Of a stretch of 64,000 nt of DNA, positions 46,582-60,100 are shown in pieces. Each line of letters begins with the position of its first letter. Position 1 is the stretch's first letter. The notes beneath the pieces were generated by a model. It was not told the origin of the DNA and did no database searches. It saw nothing but the letters and a program-made list of their open reading frames with translations. The position numbers and the translations under genes are program-made. Source of the DNA: Parietichytrium sp. I65-24A (taxonomy: Eukaryota > Sar > Bigyra > Thraustochytrida > Thraustochytriidae). The stretch lies in the NCBI GenBank assembly GCA_012862575.1, contig BLSF01000013.1, positions 434,001 through 498,000 of the forward strand. Direction: 5' to 3'.

Positions 46582-48189
46582 GTCATGGACACTTGACTGA
46601 GAAATTTTGCAATTTGTCGCCTCTTCGAGTGGCGAGCAATGCCCTTCTTTTGTAGGTTTTTTATAGAGCCCTGCCCGTAGCTTTGTTTCGATCGAGACAA
46701 GTCGCCGATAAAGCCTCTCTTCTTGGGGTAGGCAAACAAGAAGTCTTATTGGCTGGGATAGAGTTACGTCGCAATATTTTGACAATGATCAATTTGTAAA
46801 GAGAAAGTCTTTTCTGCGCGTTCTTCTTCTTTCCATCAGTCGCTCGTCTTTGCTCACCAGTAAGAGTGCGCTGTTGGGTTCTCTAGTTTTTCTGTTCTGC
46901 AAACCCAAAGCAAAAGAGGTCACACCGGCTTGTCAATTCTTGCGCAACAAAACTTCACCCCTTTGGGTACGCCATTGGATTCCAGGACCCATTGTCAATC
47001 AATTTTTCTTTTTCCCAACTCTCAGCCCATCCCACTCACTCTCCATCTCGAGCAGTCCATGTCCATTTGCGTCCAATCTTCCTAGCTAGTAGTTGCCTTA
47101 CTATTCTACAAGGTATTACTAATAAGAGTACCCCAAGAACACAACAGACGGGACTACTACTACATCGTACGCGTCTCGGTACCAACTGCCAATAAGGAAC
47201 AAAGAAGCTTCCCCAAAAGTTACCGTTTCCGAGTCCGAGTCTTAATTAACGGCCGCCGAGATGGGTTTGTTTCTTAGGCGACCGAGTAGAGGCAACTACA
47301 ATGTCCATCCAGGTGGCGCGGACGGGGCGAGGCGAGGTTGAGGTGGACGGCTCGGATGTGTTAACATAACAGCAAGTAACAAACAGGTGGCATCATCATC
47401 TGACATTTGGCATTTGTGAAGGGAGGGGAGGAAGGGATGAAGGAAAAAAGGGTCTTCGAAAAGGCATCTTGGGATTGTGAACGCTTTCTGATTTCTCATT
47501 TCTGACTTCTCATGTTTCTCATGTCTCATTTCTGAAACCAGCACTGTGCATCTCAGGTGGTCCAAGGATTTGAAAGGTGGCACTCGTCGCCAGAGAAAGC
47601 GCTCGCCGGCAAGAGCGAAACGAGTAGAAAGCTCACCTTCTCCCACTATTCCACCACCTTCCAATTCATTCATCATCCATCCTGGTTGGTGGTACTCAGT
47701 ACTCTCTTTCCGCTTACCGTGAGTTGCGGCAACTGAAAGGGGAGGACGCCATTTGTACTCTACGTCAGGGCGGCCAAGGTGCTCGGCTCCTGGAAGATTT
47801 GTTGTTTGTTCCTTGACCTCCCTTCCCAGAGTGCGAGGAATTCCTAACTAACCTCCCGAGTCCTCTTCATCCTCAAGCCTCGCCTTGGAGCAACGGCTAG
47901 ACAAAAGCTTTTACCCCCTGTTTCAAAGACCAGCACGAAAGCATCCAGCTCGAGGCCCAGCGAGAGCGGAACGGTCGTGTTGTGTTGCGAGACACCGCGA
48001 CGGAGGACACGGAGGACGGACAAGTAAGCGTTTGGCGGGGAAGGCTCACTTGCGGGTGGCTAGACAGCCGCTTCTGAGCAAACGCGAGAGAGCGAACTCG
48101 AGCGCGCAAGAGCTCTCGCAGTCGAAGCCCCCATTGAATCAAGTCTGCTCAGGAAGAGAGAGAGAGAGAGAGAGAGAAGAGAGAGAACC
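46582..48189. other. Intergenic region and leader of the giant HECT gene
   Basis: About 1.6 kb, no gene recognised. TCTCAT/TTTCTGA units occur at about 47490-47535. Ends in a GA tract (48151-48187) touching the start codon of the next gene. Confidence 0.65.
48151..48187 (+). repeat. (GA)n microsatellite in the leader
   Basis: Purine tract ending two bases before ATG 48190. Confidence 0.95.
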
Positions 48190-51100
48190 ATGGGAAACGC
48201 AAGCAGCGCGAACGCAAACAGCGGGAGCGGCGAAAATGGCGGCTTCATTCCTGAAGAGCCTACCTGGACGCTCCCGAGCTCCCAACTGGACCAGAGGTGG
48301 CTCCGAGCTGCCATGGACGAAATGTTTGACCGAGACTTTATGCGGAAAAGCTTTCATGGTCCTGACATGGCCATGAATGAGCCCAATGTCAAGTCTTCAT
48401 CCGAGCATGCACCGGACGGTGAGCCAAACCCCGAGAATGCTGACAATAGCGTTGAGGACGAGGCAGAAGCCCTTGCAGACGCAGTTGCATGCCTCGCCTA
48501 CCCATATGATTCCACTGCACGGCGAATGACTGTCTCACGCCTCACCGAAGGACTGACTCGCCAGTGCAGAGAAGAAGACCCTTTTACCACCACCGTCGCG
48601 CAGAGAATTCATTTCCTACGCTGCATGCACGCTGCTATGATTCGGGCCTGGCCACGCCAGTCAAAGCTTGGGGCTGACGACCAGGGCGACGAGGAGTCCT
48701 CAAGGAACGCCTTGATCAACAGGGTACTGACCCAAGTACAGCGGTCTCATGCGGAAGAAGAGGAGGAGGATGAGCAAAGCGGAACTCAGTCCTCCGAGGA
48801 TCGCCGTCGCAGACGTCGAAGGAGGCGCACAAATCGCTCCGCGAAAACTTTTGCAAATAGAAACAAGACTGCCGCTTTGCCTAGTGACAATAGAAAAGAC
48901 ATTATTGAGGCAGAGAAGCAGCTCTCTCACACCGTCAGAATGGGTCTCAACATTTTTTTCACTCTTCTCGACTGCATGCATATTGACGAAGCCTGCACGC
49001 CGCAGCAGTACGCCGAGCTGATGAGAGAAATGGTCCCGGTGGTGACCACCCTCACGCCAGCAGGGTTTCTTCCATCGTCGAGTGAAAATGTAGCTAGTGA
49101 CAGTGACAAGGCTCCATCTATGTCAACGCAACCTTTGGCAGGTTTTGTGGACCAGGATCCCGCGAACGACGTCATGAACGAAATTTGCGATTTTCTGTAC
49201 CGATCGAGCATGGGGCGCAAGTACAATACCTCTTCTTCGTACTCCTCCGCGGACGAAGACCTCTTTGCATACAACGGGGCGTACGCCAAACCAGCAAAGG
49301 TCTTGAGACCTGTCTCAGCTTCCAGCTCGAAGAACGACGGTCAGACACCGCAACAGTTGATCCCTTCAAATTCTATGGCGGGGCCCAATGCCGTCAAAGG
49401 TCATTACAAGCTCCTCCCTGTTACATCCAGGGAGAGAACGCAAGCTTTAGAAGCATTGTTTACCCTCGCTTGCTCAAGGGCGCGCCTGGTGGACTTTCTA
49501 CTCTGCGTCAAAGTTCTTCTAGAAGACCTCGGCGCTGAAGTCAACGGCCTGGCCAACGGGTACAACGACGACCCAAACTCTATAGTCTGGAAGGCTGAGA
49601 ATCAACTCGGCCTCGACGGCAACCAGCATCAGCTACAGAACAAAGTCGATCTCACCTCGCCAAGTAACGACTCTGCGTTTTCGCCCTCTACATCTCCCAC
49701 CTATCACGCAGATGCTGGCGAACGCTCACCTGATGTAGATGCCTACAACAGGATGGACAAGCGCGGCTGGCGCCAAATGGATGAGATCACTGGTGTGAGC
49801 GCCATCGGAGGGGGTTTCGTCGTTCCTCGATTGGACAGCTTCAAGGAGAGTTCTGATCAGTCCTCAAATGGGGTGAATGGGTCCTCTGGTGCGTCTCACT
49901 CTTCCATTTCTGGGCCATCTGATGGATCCAATCCTGGTGTCAGCGTAGAATATGCGCACTCCTCGGCAAGTGGCGCGCTCGTCTCCCGAAAGAAAGGGGC
50001 AAAGGCTTCTGTTAATAACAATTTCGACGACGACGCAGTAGCGACCGCTTCGCAGCCAATCGCGGGAGAGCCCCTCAACCATCAAATGAGAAAGAACCAG
50101 TCTTCTGGTGGAAAAGGAGGTGCTAATCCTCGAGGCGCGAGTGGAAACAACAACAACAATAACAACAACGAAGAGACTCGATCCCCCAGAGAACTGCGTA
50201 TTCGACAACAAGAACTGGAGACTATATCCACCAAGACCAAGGCCGCCACGATCATGAAAACCCATGCTTTTGAGACGGCGCATCAGGAGCGTTTACATGA
50301 TCTTTACCTGTTCGAACGTGTCACGTCCTTGAGCAAGATTGAGTGTGCCGACATATACAGTGCTCAAATAATAGGCTCGCAGGAAGAAGATGTGGAGGTG
50401 TGGAGCTTTGGACAGAATTCTTATGGCGAGCTTGCTCATGGAGACACCATTACTCGAAAGCAGCCAAAGAAGGCCCCGGTTCTCGATGGAAAGGATGTGC
50501 TGCAAGTTGCGGCAGGCAATGAGCATACCATTGTCTTGACAAAGTCTCGTCGGGTGTATGCAGTCGGATACAACGACAACGGACAGTGCGGACAAGGAAA
50601 TACCGGAAGAGTAGCGCACCTCAGCAACATCGAGGCCCTGAACGACAAGGACATTGTGCAAGTACATGCTTACAACGGCTGCGAGCATACGCTCTGTGTC
50701 TCTGCCAAGGGTGAGCTATACTCCTTTGGTTACAACTATCGCGGGCAGCTCGGTCAAGGAAACAACACCTCTCTCTCTACCCCGCAACTCGTCCCGGGGT
50801 TCGGCACGCCAGGTTTGAAGGTCAAGCTTGTTTCTTGCAGCTACTACCACACTGTTGTCGCGACCGAAGCTGGAGCACTGTTCACATTTGGACGGAACGA
50901 TTTTGGCCAGCTTGGTCTCGGAGACACGGTGGACAGGAAAGAGCCTACGCGCGTCGAAAATATGTCGACGGTCGGAACTGATCAAATCTTGTCGGTCGCC
51001 TGCGGACAGTACCATACTGTTGCCGGCCTGTCAACTGGTGCCGTATATGCATGCGGGAAGAACGACTATGGCCAGTTGGGCCTAAAACTGCCAGAAGCTC

Positions 51101-54100
51101 ATCGACGTATGACCTTGGTTCGCTTTTTCGGAGGCAAAGCAGTTGGACGGGAGTCCGATTCGAACATTAAGGAGTTACGGTGTGGGTACTACCACACGAT
51201 TGCCTTGGCGGCAAGCGGCAAGCTTTGGGCCTTCGGGAGAAACGACTATGGTCAGCTGGGTATTGGCAATGCAACGCAAAAGGTTTTCTCTCCGCGAGAG
51301 GTGGAGGATCTGGACGGCAAAACGATCAAAGTCACAAAAATCGCCGCAGGCTGCTACCATACCATCGCCGTGGATAACAACGACATACTCTACGTGTTTG
51401 GCAGAAACAATCATGGCCAACTCGGGTGTGGCGAGTCCGCCGAAAGACATTCACCATGGCCAGTGAAATCGCTCTGTGGCACTCGAATTGCCGGAATCGC
51501 CGCAGGCTTTTACCACACTATTGTCCTGACAGGAGGCCAGGATGATGAAGGAGAACCAAATGACGATGAGGACGCTTTGAAACTGTTCTCGCTTGGTTCT
51601 CAAATGCCTAGCGATCATCCAGAGTCCTTGGCAATGCGAAGCGCGGTCCTTCTCGAGAAAGAGGAGATTCTAGCGCGTTCATCATCGGCTGCTCTTACTC
51701 CGATGCAAGTTGCGTTCATGACACTCCTGTGCCTCGACAGGTTGAGCGCTTTTCACCACTCGCGCCAGGAGAAGGCGCACAAACTACAGGGACGAAATTA
51801 CCCTCCTCTTGCGCCATATGTTCATAAAAGCTCAGAGAATGATGCTCGGACAGGATCCTCGGGCGACAAGTCAACTTCCGCTGCTCTGCCGCCTGCACAG
51901 GTGCCCTACGTCATCGATTCTGATCCAAGGTCGCTTGCTGTGCTCGTATACCTGACTAGAATGTGCTGCTCGCACCTCATTCGCCTTCGCCGCAAGAGTG
52001 AAGATCGCGATGGCGCAGGAGTGAGGATCGGTGCATCCACTGCGACTCACGATGACCCAAACATCTGGTCCTATCTGGTTCTCGCCGCTCTGAGATTGTT
52101 ACAGAACTGTCTAGCGCAGTTGTTGTGGAGTGGTCAAGGACCTGCGCTCCAAAAGGCGATGTCGCTTGCAAACCAGAGCGAGGACAAACGGCTTGCTCCC
52201 ATGGTGCGAGCGCTGGACGAGGTACACCGGCTTTCACTTGATCTAATCGAAGATCCGCCGCCTTTGATCTCCCGCGCGGCGGTTGAGCATGCGCAAGAAC
52301 TTGCATCCAAGATATTCATGACTGGTTTGGAACTATTCTACCCAACGCAAGAACTTCAGGTGCAGCTACTTGCGTCATTGATGGCGGAGAGCGATGACAA
52401 CGATGAACTCACGAGCCCCAAGAATTCAGGCATGGTTTCCGACGAGGAGAAGAAGGAAGACGATGAGTTTGACGATCCAAGGACAAAGAACGATTCGCAT
52501 GTTCGGTTCTCTCCAAGAAGCCCTTTGCTCAAATTTCACTCAATTACCCCAGCCGCAAGCTTGACTGGCATTTCGAAAGGCGGTTTGCGAAGATTTTTGC
52601 TCGAGCCCTTGTTGAGGCGCTTGGCAGATGATGAGCTAGTGTCTGCAATGGTCCCGTACCACAGCAATACACAACAGGCCAATTCGTCTAGCTCGCAAAA
52701 GGCCAGCGTTCCTTTGCTTCTCCTTGGAAGCAGCGGATCGCGCACCTCGCTCTTTGGACGAGGCGCCAGCGACGACGGCCGAGCGTCAGCTGCTCTGCTC
52801 TCCAGCCTTCTTTCGTCTCTCGTGAGACAGATTGCCACACTGGCAACCCGACGAGTCGGTTTACACGCTGCTGACCTTCGGAAGCTCAAGTCTCCGCACA
52901 ACCCAGGACAAGGAAGAAAACAAAGCGGGTTTCTCTCACTCCTGCTTAGCTTGCAAAAGCATGTTTTGAGTTGGGCGGCAAATTCCTCTCATCCTTCCGA
53001 GGAATGCAGTGACGGAGACAGCATATCAAACTCCCTGGATCACCTTCTCGAAAAGCTTGGCTCGACTGAGGAAGAGAATGGGGGCGCAACTAGCACCGCT
53101 GGTTCCCCTCGATCTGAAGGATCCCCTCCGGCTGCTGGTTCCTCTGCTGAGAATCATCGAGACACAGACGAAACGGACCGCCTGAATGATTCCGCTCAAA
53201 TGAACCAGGAATGCGAAACCTTGTACGATGGTTTTGCGTGGAAGCGGTCCACAAATGGATCGACCGCCTCTTTTTCTTGGGAGTGCCTCTTGCGATACGC
53301 TGAACTTGTACTCCGAAAGAGCACAGAGGAGGTTTTGCAAGTTGCCGCGGACATTGAAGCCTTGCAAAAAGAGCAAGTGAACGGGGATTACGCTCAGCAG
53401 CTTGTGGACGCGCTGGGCCAGACTTCCGTAATCAGCGGCGTAGTACCTTCATTGGTGATGGGACTATCCTTGTTTGTTCACAGGACCTACTTTGCCACGC
53501 GTTTGCTACCTCGAGTGCTGGAAACTCTCGCAGCAGTAGACAAGCTCTGTACAATGTTACCGTCTATCTTGGCAGCGGACGAGAAGTACCGCAGAGCTTC
53601 CGATAAGTATGGAGCCACCAAATCAAGTATCTCTATCAAGCCCGGGGACATTGAAGCTGACGAGAAGCGCGAGCACGCTAACAAGAAACGCGTCGAGGAA
53701 GCTATTTCGAGCTCTAATCTCCCTTGGCTTCTGCAAGTCGAGAAAGCGCTGGCATCGCTTGGAGGACGGTTGTCATCGACTCTCGTTTTGGGCCGAGTGG
53801 AGGGCGAGGAATCTTTGGAAAAATCTCGCCCTCACGAGGATGTAGTCATCAGGGAGTCGTACTTTATGTGGCGAGACTCTGATCTGTTCGCTGGCGGGTT
53901 CGATCCAAGCTTTGTGGATGTATCAAATGCTACTGACCATCTTTCATTTTCGCAGATGCAGAAAGAGCAAATGGGTTCTGTGTTCGCTGCGAATACAGCC
54001 GCTGCTCGTCTCGAAGGCGATGGCACTGCACAGGAGGAAGTGTCGCTTGGTAAAGGAAATATCTTTGCAAAGGCCGAGCAAGACAACATGCTTCGTGCAA

Positions 54101-57100
54101 TTTGCGCAGGCACTTCGGAAGTAAAAGAGTTGGTCGATACTATCCGCAAGCTCTATGTCAAAGGTAACTTTAGCTACAACATGGCTCTTGTCCAAGGCCG
54201 TGGAAATGGAGGACTGGACGCAGCAGCAATGGAGCTCGTAGAGCGTTCCATCTTTGCAGGTCTTGTCAAACACGGTGATGTCCTTGCTGAATTGATGCTC
54301 TTTGCTCAAAACTTGTCGAAAGGATGTAATCTGACTACAATCCCAATCCGAGTTCGAGAATGCTGGAAGGCAGCGGCTGATGTACGGATTCATCTTGTAC
54401 GACTCAGAGCTCAATTTATGGCTTCCAATTCTGAGGACTCGGATGTGTTTCGCAACGTTTGCCGAGGCTACATTCGAAGGGCGCAATTTTTGTTGATGTT
54501 TAACAGTGCCGAGCGACCACATCACAAGCCATCAAGCGCTCCGCCTTTGCGCCGATGGAGAAGGGTCAAGTTGTACCTCTGGACTGCGATCCGGTGGAAG
54601 GTTGCTGTAGCAGAAGGAAAGCGTCTGGTCAGCACATTCGGCAACAGCAAGATGACAAACTTGTTTACCCGCTTTGTAAAATGCCCTGCGGACGTGAGTC
54701 TTAGCGACCCGAACGCTCCGCCGCTTTCTCCGACCAAAAAGCCTTCGTCTCCTTCCAAGCGCCGCAAGCAAGTCCTGCAGCAACAGTACTTTGACATTGG
54801 GGTGTTGTTCACCATTGTTCTCAACAACTGTAGAAGGTCCTTCCTAAGGTCGTGTGGACTGCACGCGTTCCGGCACCTGATGAATACTCCTTTACTTGCC
54901 TCTCCGAGGGCAGACATCTTGAGGTATCTCGCGCCAGCGCTTCGGTCGGCCTCAGAAACTGATCCTGGCAGAGCGGCAAAGCCCGAGGATGCTGAGAGCC
55001 ATGGCAAGGGAGGCAAGGCAGCCGCTTCGCAACACGATGCACAGAAGAAAGGAGGACACTATGCAAGTACACTTGGAGCCAGCGGACAGGACATACTCAG
55101 CTTTGTTCACAACTCGTTCGCCGCCTTGTACGAGAATCTTGCGTACTCCCTAAAAGACGCACTCGAGGAGGGTAACAACGCCAGTGCTCAAGAACGATTG
55201 CTTCTCATTGACGCTTGGGCAATGACGATAGGCTCCGTGGACCTTGCTCTTTTGAGTAGAACTGGGTTGCTGCAAGTCCTGCAGCAAGCGCTTCGTATAG
55301 AGAGCAAAGTTGCACCAAGTGGAGACCCGGGAGCAAAGAACTACGAGATCGCTCGCAACCAGCAAATCAACAAGGCTGCGTGGCAGCTGTTTCGGCTTTT
55401 GGTCGCACAGGTTGGGGAGGGTGAGGAAGTAGAACAAATCAGATCCCTGCTCCAAGTTCTTCACGCCGAAATGGCATTTGCACTGGAAAAGATGCTCCCG
55501 GTCTTCAAAGGAGAACAAACAAACAAATCAAAATCGTCAAGCGAAGATCGCAGAGACTCGAGCAAGCACATCAAAGAACTCGTAGAGGATCCGGTTCGCC
55601 TCAGTACAGTAGGAGGTATTGTTGTGCACGGCTCAGAATTGGAGCAGATTGGTGCCCATGCTGATTTCTCCGTGACTATGTGGGTTTACCTTGAGCGACA
55701 GAGCACCGGATCAGACCGTGTACTTTTCGTTCGAGGCGAAGGAGAAGAGTGTCTTCCGGTAGTCACGATTCGAGACGAAGATGGTCGCGTGGAAGCCTGG
55801 ACGGTTGCGGGCGGAGTCGTGTCTGAGCGGCTCGTGACCAAGGAAGCCGTTCAACCAAACGTTTGGACTCATGTTGCCGTAGCTTGCGAAGGAGGGAAAC
55901 TTCGTGTCTTTCTACAGGGTGCGCTTGAGGCCCAGCAGTTTCAGGCTCAACCGGAGCTCATTCGAAGCGTGGACCCTGGAACCGCCTCTGAAGAGCTGCA
56001 GCTGTTCCTGGGCCGGATGGGTTCGACGGTTGGACAGACGAGGACCATGGGAGCTCTTGAAGGCTATGTCGCGCAAGTGAAGTACCATGCCAGGGCCTTG
56101 TCTCCCATTCACGTCCATATCATCTTTGACCAAGGTCCCCCAAAGCATGTCAAGATCCAAGACAAGCACTGCTTCCAGCTTATCGTGGTTCAACAGACTT
56201 TGACGGAAAATCGAATTGGAAGGAAGCTACTTGCTGGAGAGCATTGGCTCAAACTTTACGCAAAGCTGTTCAAATATGGCACCCCACGCGTACAGCAGGC
56301 GATTCTACGTATATGGCGTGTATTGTTTCCGACGGTCAACCCAGACTCAATTGCCCAATACATTCTTCCGATCCTCATCAATCACGAAGGAGAGAAGGTG
56401 ATTGGAACTGGAAAAGACGTTGTGGACTACTTTCTGGCGCAAATTGGCGTAGGAGTGTGGGCTAGCTCAGAGAAGCGAAAAGCAACGTCTCCGCGCTCTG
56501 GGGTAGTGGGCGATGCGGAAGACGCCCAGGAGGCGAAGCAGCAAGGTTCGGAGGTTTTACCCGCAGCTCACGAGTCTCGCTTGACCCAGAAGAAAGGTTT
56601 TCAAGGGCTGAGCTGTGATACCTCAGCAGCTGCTCCGCAAACTGTTCGTACAGCATCTCCGTTGCTCAGCCGAAAGCGGAGAGATGTTCAAGTCCACACT
56701 TCTGTTGACGGTTCCGAGCAAAGCGCGCACCACAGCTTTGCTCTTTCATCCGAACTCACAATGCTCTTGCGTCTTTTGGCCGGCTGTCCTCTTTGGCAAC
56801 CAGTGCTGAGCGAATGCATGACTGAGTCGCTGACGGACATGTCAGATCATCTATTTAGTCCGAGACATGCAAAGCCCGCGAACCTCATAGCTGGGAACGA
56901 GGACATGCATGCTCTGAGAAGCATTGGTACTTTGGCTGTCTTGGGTGGTCACACGGAGAGTCTCCGTGTGGGAGGCAGAGTTGCGATGACTCATGCCGAC
57001 ATCACAGCTACAGTCGTGGCATTTGAGAGTAGCCAGAGTGTTGCCAAGACCGGTTCTGCGCTCGTTGTGATGACTCCAGCTGGATCAGCGCAAAAGAGCG

Positions 57101-60100
57101 AGGATCAAGTTGAAGGCAAAGGCGCTTCAGATGAAACCGACCAACAAGAGGGCTCAGGCGAGAATAGTGACTCTGCCACGCCAAAGCGTTCCATGCGGGC
57201 GGTCCGCATGAATGCGGACGAGTTGGTACCCATTCCGGAGTTCCGCTCACCATTTCCCAGTCTATCTCCCAAAAAGAGGCGCAAGATGCCTTTCTCGCAA
57301 AATAGTGAGGATATGTCTCGGCCTTCGACAGGCAAGACAGACGACGCCGAAGCGGAAAGCAAAGACGACAACATCGAAGTTCTAAGCCCTGACACCGAAC
57401 CGCGACTCGAGAACTCTTTTTTCCGACTTCTCAAAAGCTTGTTTGTTCAGCCTATGGACCACTTGATGGACGTGAGCTCCAAGAAAGTGCTGCTTGCTCA
57501 GTGCAGAGCACGAACTTTGAAAGTGTTGCACGAGATGCTTCAGACTCAAGACTGCAACTTTGAGCAGCTCTTTGAGACGCTGGACGGTGCAGAGCAGAAG
57601 AACGTTGCGACTGCGCTGTTACAGCTGTCAACACAGGCAATTCAAAGTGAAAAGTTTGTTACACTGGATGGCATGGAAATCCGCGCAATGGAGCTTAGGA
57701 AGAGGCTCCACCAAATCGGTGTTGATATGTCCAGCCCATTTAGAAACCAAAACAAGTCGAAAAGCAAATCGTCTGCCGCTAAAGTGGCAGGTGTGGAGCA
57801 AAAAGAAGACGGCCATGGATTCACCTACAGCGATGACGAAGATGAAGAGGAGGAACTCGCCGTGTCACCAGGATTACCGCGCGAGTTTTCGGGTCTTGAC
57901 GCAATAGATACGTTGAGCGATGATGATGATGCTGTAAACCTGATGAACGGCGATGACGATGACGATGGTGACGAAGATGGCGATGAATACGAAGAGCTCG
58001 GCAGAGCTCATGGGCGCTACGTGATACCCATTGATGGTTCTGATATTCTTGACAAAGAGGTCGAGGAGGACGAAGATGAAGGCGATATGGGAGAAGACGG
58101 CGATGATGACGACGATGACGATGACGAAGTAGATGAAGATGAGGAGGAGGGAGTTGTACACGCCATCGGAAGCGGAACGTTGAACGACGATAGTACCGGC
58201 GGGGACTTTGAGCACAAGGACAGCTCTGCTGATGCCGATGGCGACGAGGAGGACGAAGAGGAGGAGTACGATGAAGAGGAGGATGAAGAGGAGGAAACTA
58301 AGCTTGACTTTGGTATGAGTCAAGGCGTGGAAGGTGCCGGCACGGAAGCAGGCAGTGCACCTTCAGCTCACAGAAGCACCACGCGAGCAAGTGGGGGGCC
58401 GCCTTCTGCTCTTGTGCAGGAATTAGTTTCGATGGGATTCCCAGAGGAGTGGTGCATAATCGCGCTCCGAATCCAAGGGTTTGACCTCATTGCGGCCTCT
58501 GCATGGATCGTCGACAATCTTGACATGCTCGGGTCCACTCCTCTTCAAGATCTGATGGGAGCGACCGAAGCGGTCTACCGCGGCTCCACGGAAGGTGCAG
58601 GGGCAATGTCCGGCTCTCTCGCCGACAGTGGAGACGAAGGGGGGCACCCAGTTATGGACGAACAAAAGCAACAACTCGAAGCTGAGCAACGCAGGAAGAG
58701 AATGGCACAGAAGAAGCGTCGCAAGCGTCTTGCTAAGGCCAAGGCGAGCATGAGAAATATCAAGGAACCATTTAATCAGTTGGAAGAGGAGTTCGGAAGT
58801 GCAGCGTTCTCGGAGAATATGTTCCGTACAGATTCCACCCCTAGTTATGGCTACGGCTACCAGTGCGGAGCGTTGGGACTTTACAATGGGTTGCATGCAG
58901 AAGGAACCCAGAATGAAGCCGCGCGCGACGCTTTCCGAGCCGACATCGCAGGCCTTGACTTTGAAGAGCTCGAGGAGCTTTGCGCGGAGATGGAGAATCA
59001 GCTTTCGATTCTCCATGCGCGCTCTTGCATGCTTGTATTGCTCCAGCGTTGGAGGGAGTGGCCTATCACCGGAGAAAGTAACTTCAATCTGCTTCAGGGC
59101 CAATGTGAAACCCTGGAGCACTTTTTGCGTCTAGTTCTCTTCCGTGGGCCGCAAATTCTGCCTTCCTATGAAGTCAGTATGTTGGCCAGCGGCCGTCCGC
59201 TTGTCGAGTGCAATTTGCCAGGACTGCAGTCTGTGGAACCACCGAAGGAGGACTCTATCGCGGACCTCATGGAGCGTTTCCCCAACGTTGGGGACGGAAC
59301 AAATGACTTGCTACCCACCCCAGCCGGGTCAAACGGAGGAAAGGCAGTGGGCCAAAATTCAAGCAAGTCGAATGACAAGGCATCAGCATCTGCTGGAGCT
59401 GCTGGCAGTGTGATGAATCTTCTGGTCAACGCAGTCCAGCCAGCTCTCGAACAGATGGTTCGTCGTGGAGGCATCGGTTCATCGCTTGGTGATCAGCTTC
59501 TCGAGAGGGCTTTGTGCGACTTGGAACGAGCCGCCGTGAGCGAAGAGTGCGTCGATAAGGAATGGGGAGTCAGGGACTTGTTTATGACAGACACCCTATC
59601 GCTCTCCAGACCTAACGTGGAGTTTGACGGTTGGCTTCTTGGTCTCCTTCACAAAGAGAGCACAAACAGTCTATATGCCATCGCGACGTTTCGCCGCATC
59701 TCGCAGATTCTGTCGTCCCCGAACATGCCGCTCAAGTGCGTTGCTTTACAGCTTATCAACGGAATTATCCGTAATTGGCTCGTCTCCGGTCGAATGAACA
59801 GCGAAGCTGAGCGCCTTGCAATCCGACGACTCCCATATCATCGATTGCTTGCAATTCTTGAGAAAAGGATCGTGTACGAGAGGCGCTGTGGGAGGGTGTT
59901 CTTGTCCAAATACACCTCTAACTGTTTTGAGCTTGTTTCGTTGCTCAACATGACGTCAACTTCAGCCCTGGCACTACCCGGTAGCTCATCCTCGCAAAAT
60001 GTGGGAGGTGACATGCATTCTAGCGTGGTGCACAAGTGTTCTGGAGAGCTCGATGTTCTCGATGCCAACGATGCTCAGTGTTCCGGGTGTGAGTCTTCGA

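Noticed and set aside
47190-47260. ACGGCCGCCG preceded by TTAATTA, resembling a conserved 23S rRNA segment
   Set aside because: Flanking sequence does not continue the rRNA pattern (no 'GCTACCTTAGGACC' match), unlike the 23.7 and 40.6 kb segments.
10985-47590. Recurring GGTGGCA(C/T) words near 10993, 15613, 24847, 47386 and 47578, recalling the yeast proteasome element
   Set aside because: Short, not at a fixed distance from starts, and one lies in an intron; chance cannot be excluded.
53944-54525. 193-codon open frame opposite the giant HECT gene, and similar antisense frames
   Set aside because: They lie antisense to a well-supported coding sequence and have no domain similarity; they are frame shadows.
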